Shown here one piece after another: positions 48,446 through 58,757 of a stretch of DNA of 64,000 bases. Below the pieces are notes generated by a model that ran no database searches, had not been told where the DNA came from, and saw only the letters and a program-made list of their open reading frames with translations. Within the stretch, counting starts at the first letter, position 1. Each line of letters opens with the position of its first letter. A program made the translations under genes and the position numbers. The DNA is from Flavobacteriaceae bacterium (GTDB taxonomy: Bacteria; Bacteroidota; Bacteroidia; Flavobacteriales; Flavobacteriaceae): assembly GCA_030830005.1 (NCBI GenBank), contig JAURNV010000003.1, positions 1-64,000 on the forward strand. Direction: 5' to 3'.

Positions 48446-49359
48446 GCGTCTGGGTAATTGTTGCGCTTAATTCGCCCCATGGCATTATAGGCTTCGCGCA
48501 TGGAGGCATAGGACGCAAACGAAACTTGATAAAAACCACTAGGGGTTTGACTTAGGTATTGAGCGCTAGAATATCCTTGTTGCTGTAAGCTATTGGCTAA
48601 ACGCTTTGCGTTGACTTGACTTCTAAACGATCCCGCAATAATATGATAGGGTTGTTGACTGGATTGCTCGGTTGGGAGTTCAATTTTTAAGGTGGGTAAT
48701 TCGCCCAAATCATACACCGAAACTCCAGCTAGCTCACGCGCCTCTTGTCGTAAGGCCTGCTCAGCAAGCCATTGGTTGTCTGCTTGTTGATTGTTGTAGC
48801 TGTTTGAGCTTACAGCAAACAAAGCTAGCACACTTGCAGCTACAGCCGCATAGCCAATAATGCGTTTTGATTTTGTTTTTTCTAAAGTGAAATAAACAGG
48901 CGGTTGTGCGGTTTTTTTGGTAATTCCTCTTGAAACAACTTGTGCAGCCACCATTGGAAGAGCGTAACTTGCCGCTAAAAAGTTTAAGCCCTTATCTGGT
49001 GAAAAGACCAACTTCCCTTCACGATTTAATTCAAAGGTTCCTAAAGAAGGAAGCGTAAGTTTTGCCTTTTGTACTTTTCCTTTCCATGCAATAATTTGCT
49101 GATGCCCCTCAAGTACTGCGCGCTCATAGCTTATGCCAAGTGTCCGCGCTAAATGAGATGCTAAAATCCCATCGTTAGATTGGATTTGTTCGTTAAAAGA
49201 AAGTTTTTTTGAAGGAGGGAAATACAACTGTCTTGCCTCATCAAAATAAGCTTCTTTGTAGGAAACCAAAAACGCTCCAAACCCAGGGATGGTAACGCAA
49301 TCGTGGCGGTACAATAAATAATGAATATGTGCTGCAAGCTCCATATCACAAATGTACAT
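48427..49359 (-). CDS. HU-CCDC81-like and SPOR domain membrane protein
   Basis: N-terminus HDCVTIPGFGAFLVSYKEAYFD, central TM, C-terminal SPOR (YHIIAGSFRSQVNAKRLANSLQQQGY). Confidence 0.85.
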   Translation of the reverse strand: MYICDMELAAHIHYLLYRHDCVTIPGFGAFLVSYKEAYFDEARQLYFPPSKKLSFNEQIQSNDGILASHLARTLGISYERAVLEGHQQIIAWKGKVQKAKLTLPSLGTFELNREGKLVFSPDKGLNFLAASYALPMVAAQVVSRGITKKTAQPPVYFTLEKTKSKRIIGYAAVAASVLALFAVSSNSYNNQQADNQWLAEQALRQEARELAGVSVYDLGELPTLKIELPTEQSSQQPYHIIAGSFRSQVNAKRLANSLQQQGYSSAQYLSQTPSGFYQVSFASYASMREAYNAMGRIKRNNYPDAWVLKK

Positions 49360-49415
49360 TTTTTGAGGGAAAACAAAAACTCATGTTTTTTGTATTTTTA
49401 TACCCCCTAATTCTT

Positions 49416-50504
49416 ATGAAACACGCCGAACTTATTGCCACACTTGCACTCCCCAAATTGCCCAACATCGGGTGTGCCACCGCAAGAAAACTCATCCACC
49501 ATTTTGGTAGCGCAGAGGAGGTTTTTGCTCAGGTGCCTCGTACTAATAACAAAAAATGGAAAAGCATCGCCCGGGTATTTCCGCAAGCAAAAGCGATGCT
49601 GTCTGAAGCAGAAAATGAAGTGGCGTTTATAGAAAAAAACCACGTAAACTGGATTGCCCATTCAGATTCCAATTTTCCCGCCTCACTAAACCTCTGTCCA
49701 GATGCCCCCCTTGTTCTTTTCTATTCGGGGCAGCCCTTTCCGAATACCACGCGTATCGTTAGCATTGTGGGAACACGCCAACCAAGTGCCGAGGGAAGAG
49801 CGTTTGTACGACAGCTCGTTAAAGAGCTTACGCCTTACCAGCCTATAATTGTTTCGGGCTTTGCCTATGGTATCGATATCGAAGCGCAACTTGCCGCACA
49901 GCAAAACGGTCTTATCACCTATGGCTGTTTGGGGCATGGCATTTTAAAATGTTACCCTTCAAAACACATAAAACACCGAAGTGAGATTGAAAAAACAGGT
50001 GGCTTTCTAACCGAATTTTGGGCAAACGAACCCTTTCAACGAACCCATTTTCTGCAACGCAACCGAATTATTGCCGGATTAGCCCAAGCAACGATTGTGG
50101 TAGAGTCCAAAGCTAAAGGGGGTGCGCTAACTACGGCGCAATACGCCCTTGGCTATCAACGCGATGTGTTTGCCGTGCCAGGAAAACCCCAAGATGTTGC
50201 CTCGCAAGGATGCCTTACACTTATCAAAAATAGGCAAGGTGAATGCATTACATGTGGAGCGGATGTCGCTCGCATGTTGGGATGGCAGCAATACAAGAGT
50301 CCCCCCTCTCAACCTAAATTGTTTGTGGAGCTCAATGAAAAAGAAAAAAAAGTTGTTCGGCATATGAGCGCTACGCCAAAACACATCGATTTGATTGCCT
50401 TAGAGGCTGCACTTAAAGTGAGTGAGGTTGCAAGTATTTTATTTCAACTGGAAATGAAAGGCATTGTGATGGCGCAAGCAGGGAAACAGTTTAAAACGAT
50501 TTAG
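49416..50504 (+). CDS. dprA: DNA-processing protein DprA
   Basis: VGTRQPSAEGRAFVRQLV, VSGFAYGIDIEAQ, FLQRNRIIAGLAQATIVVESKAKGGALTTA; start at MKHAELIATLAL. Confidence 0.95.
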   Translation: MKHAELIATLALPKLPNIGCATARKLIHHFGSAEEVFAQVPRTNNKKWKSIARVFPQAKAMLSEAENEVAFIEKNHVNWIAHSDSNFPASLNLCPDAPLVLFYSGQPFPNTTRIVSIVGTRQPSAEGRAFVRQLVKELTPYQPIIVSGFAYGIDIEAQLAAQQNGLITYGCLGHGILKCYPSKHIKHRSEIEKTGGFLTEFWANEPFQRTHFLQRNRIIAGLAQATIVVESKAKGGALTTAQYALGYQRDVFAVPGKPQDVASQGCLTLIKNRQGECITCGADVARMLGWQQYKSPPSQPKLFVELNEKEKKVVRHMSATPKHIDLIALEAALKVSEVASILFQLEMKGIVMAQAGKQFKTI

Positions 50505-51474
50505 CTGAAAAGCCCATGTTTTTACGGACCCGTTGCAACACTTCATGAGCAACTTTTCGTGCCTTATCGGCTCCTTTTTGAAGTATGCTCTCCAAAGCTT
50601 CGGGCTGTTGAATGTAGACGTCAAACTGTTTTCTCGCTTCAGAAAACTCTTTTAGAATAGCCTCAAATAACGCCTGTTTGGCATGACCATACCCATAACC
50701 GCCCGCTTCATACTGCCCCCGCATAGTAGCAACCTCGGTGTTGCTAGCAATAAGCGAATAAAGGGCAAATACCGTGCAGCTATCTGGGTTTTTTGGCGCT
50801 TCTAGAGGCGTGCTGTCTGTAGCAATAGACATGATTTGCTTTCGCAGTTTTTTTTCCGGCAAGAAAATATTAATGGTGTTGTCTTTAGACTTGCTCATTT
50901 TACTGCCATCCGTTCCCAGCACATACTGTGTCTCTGTTTGTAATTTTGCTTCGGGCAACACAAAGGTTTCGCCATAAATGGCATGAAATCTATTCGCTAC
51001 ATCACGTGCCATCTCAAGGTGTTGCAATTGATCTTTTCCTACAGGAACCCAGTTAGCGTCGTATAGCAAAATGTCTGCTGCCATAAGCATTGGATAGGTA
51101 AACAATCCTGCGTTTACGTCTTCAAGACGTTCGGCTTTGTCTTTAAACGAATGGGCTAAAGATAAGCGGCTGAATGGGAAACAACAGTTTAGGTACCACG
51201 CCAATTCGGTTACTTCTGGAATATCAGACTGACGGTAAAAACACGTTGTCTTGGGGTCTAATCCACATGCAAGCCATGCAGCAGCTGTGGCGTGTGTATT
51301 GGCTTTAAGTTGATCAGCGTCCTTTATTTGTGTGAGCGAATGTAAATCGGCAATAAATAAAAAAGCTTCCTCCTTTGTTTGTTTAGCCATTTGAACCGCA
51401 GGTAGAATTGCTCCCATTAAATTGCCTAAATGCGGTGTGCCCGTACTTTGAATGCCCGTAAGAATGCGTGCCAT
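50491..51474 (-). CDS. trpS: Tryptophan--tRNA ligase
   Basis: MARILTGIQSTGTPHLGNLMGAI, GSKMSKSKDNTI (KMSKS). Confidence 0.97.
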   Translation of the reverse strand: MARILTGIQSTGTPHLGNLMGAILPAVQMAKQTKEEAFLFIADLHSLTQIKDADQLKANTHATAAAWLACGLDPKTTCFYRQSDIPEVTELAWYLNCCFPFSRLSLAHSFKDKAERLEDVNAGLFTYPMLMAADILLYDANWVPVGKDQLQHLEMARDVANRFHAIYGETFVLPEAKLQTETQYVLGTDGSKMSKSKDNTINIFLPEKKLRKQIMSIATDSTPLEAPKNPDSCTVFALYSLIASNTEVATMRGQYEAGGYGYGHAKQALFEAILKEFSEARKQFDVYIQQPEALESILQKGADKARKVAHEVLQRVRKNMGFSAKSF

Positions 51475-51520
51475 AGAAATAGTATCTGCACAAAAATAAA
51501 GGATTTCAAACATCAATCGC

Positions 51521-51528
51521 TATTTTTG
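51521..51528 (+). promoter_or_regulatory. Bacteroidetes-type -7 element TATTTTTG
   Basis: TATTTTTG ending 5 nt before the ATG at 51534. Confidence 0.45.
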
Positions 51529-51533
51529 GCGAT

Positions 51534-52289
51534 ATGCTTTTTATTCGCAAGCTAATATTGGGGCTTTGGAACATTTGGTTTTACATTCTCGCAGGAGTGG
51601 GGTTTTTTCTTTTTTTCCCCTTCCTATTGGTCTGCTTGACCCGTGAAAAATGGTATTCGGGCATCTATTATGTCGGACGTTTTTTTTGGTCTCCTTTTAT
51701 TTTATTAGGAATGGGGTTTATTCCTGTAATTAAACATAAGGCTAAAATAGATTACAGTAAACAATACATGTTTGTAGCCAATCACCTAAGCATGATTGAT
51801 ATTATGATGGTCTTTATGACTGTTCGGAAGCCTGGTGTTTTTGTAGGAAAAATGGAATTAGATCGGATTCCCATTTTTGCATCAATTTACAAGAGAGGGG
51901 CGATATTAGTAAACCGTGATAGCGCAACAAGCAGAAAAAGTGTCTATAAACAAGCAAAACGCAAATTGGCTATAGGGTTTAATATGATCATTTATCCAGA
52001 GGGATTGGTTCCAGAGCCTAATGTGTTTTTGGCGCCTTTTAAAAACGGTGCGTTTAGCATAGCCATTGAACATCAAATCCCGATAGTCCCCATCACTCTT
52101 CCCGATTGCAAAAAACGTTTTCCTTTTCAGTTTTCACAAAAATATTGGGTCGGAAATCCAGGGGTTGTTCGTGCCAATGTTCATGCGCCTTTTAGCACAA
52201 AAGGATTAACCCAAGATGATTTGCCTGCGCTAAAAGAAAAAGTGCATCAGTTTATGAGTGAAACACTCCTAAAAGAGGGCTATAAATAA
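51534..52289 (+). CDS. 1-acyl-sn-glycerol-3-phosphate acyltransferase (PlsC-like)
   Basis: FVANHLSMIDIMM, IYPEGLVPEPN. Confidence 0.92.
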   Translation: MLFIRKLILGLWNIWFYILAGVGFFLFFPFLLVCLTREKWYSGIYYVGRFFWSPFILLGMGFIPVIKHKAKIDYSKQYMFVANHLSMIDIMMVFMTVRKPGVFVGKMELDRIPIFASIYKRGAILVNRDSATSRKSVYKQAKRKLAIGFNMIIYPEGLVPEPNVFLAPFKNGAFSIAIEHQIPIVPITLPDCKKRFPFQFSQKYWVGNPGVVRANVHAPFSTKGLTQDDLPALKEKVHQFMSETLLKEGYK

Positions 52290-52296
52290 TACGGTG

Positions 52297-53298
52297 CTAT
52301 TCTGCAGCGATAGCCTCTTTAATCTTACTTTCGATTTCCTCAGCAAGTTCGGGGTTATCGTCCAACAAGGTTTTTACGGCATCCCGTCCTTGACCCAACT
52401 TTGTGTCGCCATAACTGAACCAAGAGCCACTTTTTTTAATGATTTCCGCTTCAACGCCTATATCCAACAATTCGCCAATACGAGAAATTCCTTTCCCGTA
52501 CATGATGTCAAATTCGACCGTTTTAAACGGAGGGGCTACCTTGTTTTTGACCACTTTAACACGTGTCTTGTTGCCCAAAACAGCGCCGTTAGTATCCTTG
52601 ATTTGCGTAGATCTTCGAATGTCTAATCGAACGGAGGCGTAAAATTTTAATGCATTTCCTCCTGTGGTAGTTTCGGGGTTCCCGAACATCACACCAATTT
52701 TTTCACGCAACTGATTGATGAAAATCACCGTACAATTCGTTTTGCTAATCGATGAGGTAAGTTTCCTTAATGCTTGCGACATCAGACGTGCATGTAGTCC
52801 CATTTTAGAGTCGCCCATTTCCCCCTCAATTTCACTTTTTGGAGTTAGTGCCGCTACAGAATCCACTACAACAATATCCACCGCACCAGAACGGATGAGG
52901 TTATCGGCAATTTCCAACGCTTGCTCACCATGGTCAGGCTGGGAGATAATGAGGTCGTCTAATTGAACGCCTAAGCTTTTGGCATAATAACGATCAAACG
53001 CATGCTCCGCATCAATAAAGGCTGCTATTCCGCCTGCTTTTTGGCATTCGGCAATGGCATGTAGTGTTAAGGTGGTTTTTCCCGAGGATTCAGGTCCGTA
53101 AATTTCAACTACCCTTCCACGCGGATAACCCCCTACACCGAGGGCAACATCAAGTCCCAAAGAGCCAGAAGAAATAACCTCTACCTGTTCGGTAACATTG
53201 TCTCCCATTTTCATGACTGTGCCTTTGCCATAGGCTTTGTCGAGTTTGTCTAGTGTTAGCTGCAATGCCTTTAATTTTGCGTCTTTTTCGTTACTCAT
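52297..53298 (-). CDS. recA: Recombinase RecA
   Basis: [60 protein letters not shown]. Confidence 0.98.
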   Translation of the reverse strand: MSNEKDAKLKALQLTLDKLDKAYGKGTVMKMGDNVTEQVEVISSGSLGLDVALGVGGYPRGRVVEIYGPESSGKTTLTLHAIAECQKAGGIAAFIDAEHAFDRYYAKSLGVQLDDLIISQPDHGEQALEIADNLIRSGAVDIVVVDSVAALTPKSEIEGEMGDSKMGLHARLMSQALRKLTSSISKTNCTVIFINQLREKIGVMFGNPETTTGGNALKFYASVRLDIRRSTQIKDTNGAVLGNKTRVKVVKNKVAPPFKTVEFDIMYGKGISRIGELLDIGVEAEIIKKSGSWFSYGDTKLGQGRDAVKTLLDDNPELAEEIESKIKEAIAAE

Positions 53299-53373
53299 TC
53301 TTGTTTTTTTAGCTAAGTGCTAAGGTACAATTTTTCTATGTGTCTGCCTTTTTTGTACACATTTTTAATTTGA

Positions 53374-53381
53374 TACCTTTG
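53374..53381 (+). promoter_or_regulatory. Bacteroidetes-type promoter TTTG-N18-TACCTTTG
   Basis: TTTG at 53352-53355, TACCTTTG at 53374-53381, upstream of the ATG at 53407. Confidence 0.55.
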
Positions 53382-53406
53382 CCCAATAATCTTAATACTG
53401 TATAGC

Positions 53407-54444
53407 ATGCAACTGTACAATACATTAAGCGCGAAAGAACGCGCTGCCCTAATCGATATGGCAGGAGAAGAACGCCTGACATTATCCTTTTATGCCTATG
53501 CGAACATTGGCAATCCTACGCTATTACGGGATCACCTTTTTATTTCGTGGAATGCACTAGATGTCTTAGGGAGAATTTATGTTGCCCGCGAAGGCATTAA
53601 CGCACAGCTTTCGGTCCCTGCGCCTAAGTTCAATGCGTTTAAAACCCATTTAGACAGTGTCGCTTTTTTAAAGGGAATTCGACTCAATATTGCTATTGAA
53701 CAAGACAACAAGTCTTTTTTGAAGCTCAAAATAAAAGTGCGAAATAAAATTGTTGCTGACGGGCTTAATGATGATACTTTTGATGTAACAAACAAAGGGG
53801 TTCACCTAAACGCCGCAGAGTTCAATGCCTTAACAAGTCAAAAGGACACCATTTTGGTTGACATGCGTAATCATTATGAAAGTGAAATTGGGCATTTTTC
53901 GGGGGCTATAACTCCGGACGTAGATACCTTTCGGGACTCATTACCCATGATTGAGAAAGACCTTTCTAAGTTCAAAGAAGACAAAAACCTGGTAATGTAC
54001 TGTACGGGCGGTATCCGTTGTGAAAAGGCAAGTGCTTACTTTAAACACAAAGGATTTAAAAAGGTTTTTCAACTAGAAGGGGGTATTATCGAATATGCCC
54101 GTCAAGTAAAAAACAATGCGTTAGAAAATAAGTTTGTAGGTAAGAATTTCGTTTTTGATGAACGTAGAAGTGAAACTATTTCAGACGATGTGATTGCTAC
54201 ATGTCATCAGTGTGGAGCTGCTTGCGATACCCACGTAAACTGTGCCAATGAAGGGTGCCACTTACTTTTTATACAATGCCCCTCTTGTGCTGAGACTTTT
54301 CAAAGTTGCTGTTCAACCGATTGTGCTGAAATTGCTGCTTTGCCTTATGAACAACAAAAAACTCTCAGAAAAGGAAAACACAATAGCAACAAGATATTTA
54401 AAAAAGGGCGTGCACATCACCTAAAAAACGTATCCCAATCGTGA
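53407..54444 (+). CDS. trhO: Rhodanese-related sulfurtransferase / tRNA uridine hydroxylase TrhO
   Basis: VMYCTGGIRCEKASAYFKHKGF; Cys-rich C-terminal region CHQCGAACDTHVNCANEGC. Confidence 0.93.
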   Translation: MQLYNTLSAKERAALIDMAGEERLTLSFYAYANIGNPTLLRDHLFISWNALDVLGRIYVAREGINAQLSVPAPKFNAFKTHLDSVAFLKGIRLNIAIEQDNKSFLKLKIKVRNKIVADGLNDDTFDVTNKGVHLNAAEFNALTSQKDTILVDMRNHYESEIGHFSGAITPDVDTFRDSLPMIEKDLSKFKEDKNLVMYCTGGIRCEKASAYFKHKGFKKVFQLEGGIIEYARQVKNNALENKFVGKNFVFDERRSETISDDVIATCHQCGAACDTHVNCANEGCHLLFIQCPSCAETFQSCCSTDCAEIAALPYEQQKTLRKGKHNSNKIFKKGRAHHLKNVSQS

Positions 54445-54923
54445 TCAAAAAAACTTGTCTTATTGTCTCAGTGTTGTTGTTTTTTGGCTGTTCAAAATCA
54501 AGGGTTTTATTCTTTGAAGATCTTCCAAAAGAAGGCTGGACTCAAGAGGACTGGGTTTCGTTTAGCTATACACATCGTTTTCCTGAAAAATCTTTTTCAC
54601 TGAATTGGATTTTGCGTCACGATGACAGCTATCCCTTTGCGAATATTCACTTAATTGCGGAATGGAAAAACCCCAAAGGTAAAATAGCTTCGGACACACT
54701 GACCTACTTACTTGCACAACCAAATGGTAAGTGGTTAGGGTCAGGGCTATACATAAAAGAACACAAGCTGCCTTTTTTGGAGCGTTTTTTGTTAGATGCG
54801 CCTGGAACCTACGTTTTTAACGTTCGCCCAGCGGTTCGCGACAATGATCGCCTTGTTGCTGAAAAGACCTTGAAAGGCATTCATCAAATAGGATTAGAAT
54901 TAAACCCCTTATCAAATGAGTAA
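54441..54923 (+). CDS. gldH: Gliding motility lipoprotein GldH
   Basis: 160 aa lipoprotein (LLFFGCS); DDSYPFANIHLIAEWKNPKGKIASDTLTYLLAQPNGKWLGSG. Confidence 0.88.
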   Translation: MIKKTCLIVSVLLFFGCSKSRVLFFEDLPKEGWTQEDWVSFSYTHRFPEKSFSLNWILRHDDSYPFANIHLIAEWKNPKGKIASDTLTYLLAQPNGKWLGSGLYIKEHKLPFLERFLLDAPGTYVFNVRPAVRDNDRLVAEKTLKGIHQIGLELNPLSNE

Positions 54924-57222
54924 GACAAAATCATACGGCAAATTTATCCGCTTCTTGTGGCGCAGTTTTTTTGTAGCTGTCTTGGGTGTATTTGGCATTT
55001 TTGGCGCTGCTTCGTTGGGGCTTTTAGGAACCATGCCCGACTTTCGTCAGTTAGAAAATCCTAAAACGAATTTGGCAACCCAAATTATTTCAGCAGACGA
55101 TACTGTTTTGGGAAAGTTTTATTTTAACGATAATCGCACACCCATATCCTTCGCTGAAATTCCTAAAGAAATGATTGAAGCACTTATAGCCACGGAAGAC
55201 GAGCGTTTTTATCATCATTCTGGAATTGACTTTCGCGGTACAGCGCGGGCGCTATTTTATTTAGGTAAAAAAGGAGGGGCAAGTACCATTACGCAACAAC
55301 TCGCTAGGCAGCTTTTTACAGGTGTCCGTTCTCGAAATACTTTTGAAGCAATTGCTCAAAAAATTAAGGAGTGGGTAATCGCTATTCGATTAGAGCGTCG
55401 TTATACGAAAAATGAAATCATAACTATGTATCTCAACATTTATGATTTTAATTACAATGCCGACGGGCTGCGTTCGGCGAGTTCTATATATTTTTCAAAA
55501 AAACCAAGTGAACTTGATTTAAGTGAGTCAGCCATGCTTATTGGGATGTTAAAAAACTCCTCGCTTTACAATCCTCTTCGGCGGCCTGAGTTGGTGCGCA
55601 GCAGAAGAAATATTGTTTATCAACAAATGCTCCGTAATAATATTATTACTGAAAAAGAACGTGATTCACTTGCTGCATTACCCATAAAACTAGATTTTAA
55701 TCCACAATCTCATAGAGAAGGGATAGCCACCTACTTTAGGGCATATTTGCAGCGATTTATGCGGGATTGGATTGCCAACAACCCAAAAGAAGACGGCACT
55801 TTTTATAATCTATATTTAGATGGGTTAAGTATTTATACTACTATTGACTCGAGGTTACAAACCTACGCCGAGGAAGCCGTAGCCGCGCACATGCCCAATC
55901 TGCAAAAAGAGTTTTTTAGACAGAATGCGCCTGAGTTTAATAAAACGGCACCTTTTTTAGATGTTGATAAAAATGAGGTTGAAAGCATTATAAATCAAGC
56001 CAAACGCAGGTCTGAACGTTGGCGAAAAATGAAAGCACAAGGCTACGATGATGAGGCAATTTTGGCCAGCTTTGAGATTCCTACCCAAATGGAAGTGTTT
56101 GCTTGGCAAGGGGATGTCGATACCGTGATGACGCCTACAGATTCTATTCGTTATTATAAGCATTTTTTACGTGCCGGCATGATGTCTATGGAGCCGCAAA
56201 CGGGACACGTAAAGGCATGGGTAGGCGGAATCAATTACCGCCACTTTCAGTTTGATCACGTAATGCAGGGTAAGCGTCAAATTGGGTCTACATTTAAACC
56301 CTTCGTCTATGCCTCAGCTATAGATCAATTAAAAGTTTCGCCTTGTGACTCCCTCCCGGATGGCTTCTACTGTGTTGAACCCGCCAAATTTGGTGCTCAC
56401 GATGCATGGTGCCCTAAAAATTCGGGGGATCGATACATTGGAAAGCGCACACTTAAAAATGCCCTTGCCAATTCTGTAAACACCATTAGTGCACGTCTTA
56501 TTGATAAAATTGGCACAAGGCCCGTAGTTAATCTAGTGCGAAACTTGGGCGTCAGCTCACACATTCCAAATGTTCCCGCCATTGCATTGGGCTCTGCCGA
56601 TTTGAGCGTATATGAAATGGTTGGTGCCTACGCTAGCTTTGCCAACAAAGGCATATACGTAAAACCCGTTCTTGTGACGCGAATTGAAGATAAAAACGGA
56701 ACGTTAATTTATCAAGCTTCACCCGAAACAAAGGATGTGCTTAGTGAGGAATCTGCATATGTAACAATAAAAATGCTCGAAGGGGTAACAGAAGCCGGCT
56801 CTGGAGTAAGGTTACGGCACCGTGGCGCTGACAAAACAAATCCCATTTTTAGGGATATTGTAACCGGTTATCCGTATGAATTTGAAAACCCCATTGCTGG
56901 AAAAACAGGGACCACACAAAACCAAAGCGATGGATGGTTTATTGGTATGGTTCCTAACTTAGCTACTGGTGTTTGGGTAGGAGGCGAAGATCGTTCCATT
57001 CATTTTGAAACCATTGCGTATGGGCAAGGGGCAACTATGGCGCTTCCCATTTGGGCAAATTACATGAAATATTGCTATGCAGACTCTACGTTAGTGATTT
57101 CAAAAGATGCTTTTGTGGCTCCCGAATATGTTTCTATTCCTCTAGATTGCGACTCCCTTTCCGTGGTGCGTCAGCAAAAATCTTTTTTTGAAGATGAGGA
57201 TTTAAGTGAGCTTGGCTTTTAA
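54916..57222 (+). CDS. Penicillin-binding protein 1A (transglycosylase/transpeptidase)
   Basis: ATEDERFYHHSGIDFRGTARAL, STITQQLARQLF, IGSTFKPFVYASAI, AGKTGTTQNQSDGWFIG. Confidence 0.96.
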   Translation: MSKTKSYGKFIRFLWRSFFVAVLGVFGIFGAASLGLLGTMPDFRQLENPKTNLATQIISADDTVLGKFYFNDNRTPISFAEIPKEMIEALIATEDERFYHHSGIDFRGTARALFYLGKKGGASTITQQLARQLFTGVRSRNTFEAIAQKIKEWVIAIRLERRYTKNEIITMYLNIYDFNYNADGLRSASSIYFSKKPSELDLSESAMLIGMLKNSSLYNPLRRPELVRSRRNIVYQQMLRNNIITEKERDSLAALPIKLDFNPQSHREGIATYFRAYLQRFMRDWIANNPKEDGTFYNLYLDGLSIYTTIDSRLQTYAEEAVAAHMPNLQKEFFRQNAPEFNKTAPFLDVDKNEVESIINQAKRRSERWRKMKAQGYDDEAILASFEIPTQMEVFAWQGDVDTVMTPTDSIRYYKHFLRAGMMSMEPQTGHVKAWVGGINYRHFQFDHVMQGKRQIGSTFKPFVYASAIDQLKVSPCDSLPDGFYCVEPAKFGAHDAWCPKNSGDRYIGKRTLKNALANSVNTISARLIDKIGTRPVVNLVRNLGVSSHIPNVPAIALGSADLSVYEMVGAYASFANKGIYVKPVLVTRIEDKNGTLIYQASPETKDVLSEESAYVTIKMLEGVTEAGSGVRLRHRGADKTNPIFRDIVTGYPYEFENPIAGKTGTTQNQSDGWFIGMVPNLATGVWVGGEDRSIHFETIAYGQGATMALPIWANYMKYCYADSTLVISKDAFVAPEYVSIPLDCDSLSVVRQQKSFFEDEDLSELGF

Positions 57223-57686
57223 TCTGGAATACCATGCGCTGCTAAAACACTGTTGTAGTAACGAATGTCTCCCGTTATTTCTTTTCCTAACCAATTTGGA
57301 AAATCAATTTTTTGGGTTGGGGTTTCTAGCTCAATTTCTGCAACAATAAGCCCTTTTAATTCACCCTCAAAAACATCAACTTCAAAACGTTGGTTCTTGT
57401 GGTATACATGATGTCTGATTTTACGAATGATTCCAGGAAGGCACAAAGGCAAAAGTACCTCAGCATCGTTTACAGAAATCTCTTTTTCCCATTCAATACG
57501 CGTGGTCCCATCAGCCGATGAAGCCCCTTTTATGGTTAAAAATGCTTGTTGTTCACAAATACGTACCCGTACTGTTCGGGCAGGGTCCTTAGATAAATAG
57601 CCTTGAACAATAATAAAAGATGTTTTTGCTTTCTTGATGCACTCCGAAGCATTTGTCACCAAAAATTTACGCTCTATTTCTACCAT
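57219..57686 (-). CDS. CYTH domain protein
   Basis: MVEIERKFLVTN; VRVRICEQQAFLTIKG; VAEIELETP. Confidence 0.92.
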   Translation of the reverse strand: MVEIERKFLVTNASECIKKAKTSFIIVQGYLSKDPARTVRVRICEQQAFLTIKGASSADGTTRIEWEKEISVNDAEVLLPLCLPGIIRKIRHHVYHKNQRFEVDVFEGELKGLIVAEIELETPTQKIDFPNWLGKEITGDIRYYNSVLAAHGIPD

Positions 57687-57710
57687 CCGTTATTGTTAAA
57701 TAAAATTCCG

Positions 57711-58712
57711 CTATAAAATTCCACGAATAATTGTTGGGCGATACGCATTGCTTAGAATGTCAATGCCTAATGTAAATTGATGAAATCCTGAGTTGTTAAT
57801 TTTAATGTCTCCAATGCCAACGGTGTAGGTGTATGAGAACATCCATTTATTGATATTGACTCCCAAAATTGTTGAAATTTGTGAAAAAGGCTCGTTGTAT
57901 GGTGTGCTCGCGTTGTTGGTAAGCGTGTTTGTTAATCCTTTTCTGTAGGAGGCGCCAAACCAAAACTGAGTATCTCTAACGGAGTGATGCGATTTAAGGT
58001 TTATATCAACATTAGGCTTGTTCACAAATTGAACAAAATCTACAAAAACAGAGGGCTCTAATGCCCATCTAGGTCTTATTTCAAAAAAATTGCCTGCCGA
58101 AGCTAAGAGCCTCTTTGGCTTATCAAGAAATACTTGATCGCTAATGTTTTTGTCTTTGAATAAAAGATTCTGTAAGGTAAGGTGAGCATAGAAAGTCACG
58201 TAATTGTACGTAAATCCAACGTCAGCAAATATGCTAGAGCTATTCACCTTTGTTCCAGTTATAAGGGCATCGCCATCAGGGTCAAATGAAGACTGGTCAT
58301 GACGATGAAAAGAACTCCCTACGGTTAGTCCAAACGAAAGCTGATTAATTTCCTGATTACTGCGATAAAAATTGATGTGGTGTGCATACGTTGCTTGAAC
58401 TCCAAGTTGAGACTGAAAGCCATTCTTGTCGTTAAAAAACAGCATCCCTATTCCAGATTTATCACCAATACGGGCATGCGCGTTAAGCGTTTGCAGTGCA
58501 GGTGTATTTGGAACGCCTAACCATTGTGTTCTAAACGAAGAGCGCAGCTTCATTCCTTCGTAATGTGCTCCCGCCATAGCAGGGTGAATCATGTAATAAT
58601 TATCTGTGAGATAATCCGTGTAAATCGGCATACGGTATTGTGCTTTTGCTTCTGACTGAAATACTAAAACCCCACTCAGAAATACAATTAAAGAAAATGG
58701 CTTAATGCACAT
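57711..58712 (-). CDS. Type IX secretion system PorP/SprF family membrane protein
   Basis: YTDYLTDNYYMIHPAMAGAHYEGMKLRSSFRTQWLGVPNTPALQTLNAHARIGDKSGIGMLFFND. Confidence 0.93.
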   Translation of the reverse strand: MCIKPFSLIVFLSGVLVFQSEAKAQYRMPIYTDYLTDNYYMIHPAMAGAHYEGMKLRSSFRTQWLGVPNTPALQTLNAHARIGDKSGIGMLFFNDKNGFQSQLGVQATYAHHINFYRSNQEINQLSFGLTVGSSFHRHDQSSFDPDGDALITGTKVNSSSIFADVGFTYNYVTFYAHLTLQNLLFKDKNISDQVFLDKPKRLLASAGNFFEIRPRWALEPSVFVDFVQFVNKPNVDINLKSHHSVRDTQFWFGASYRKGLTNTLTNNASTPYNEPFSQISTILGVNINKWMFSYTYTVGIGDIKINNSGFHQFTLGIDILSNAYRPTIIRGIL

Positions 58713-58757
58713 AGTTGGAATTTGTTACATTCGTATAACTTACACAAACCTAACAAA

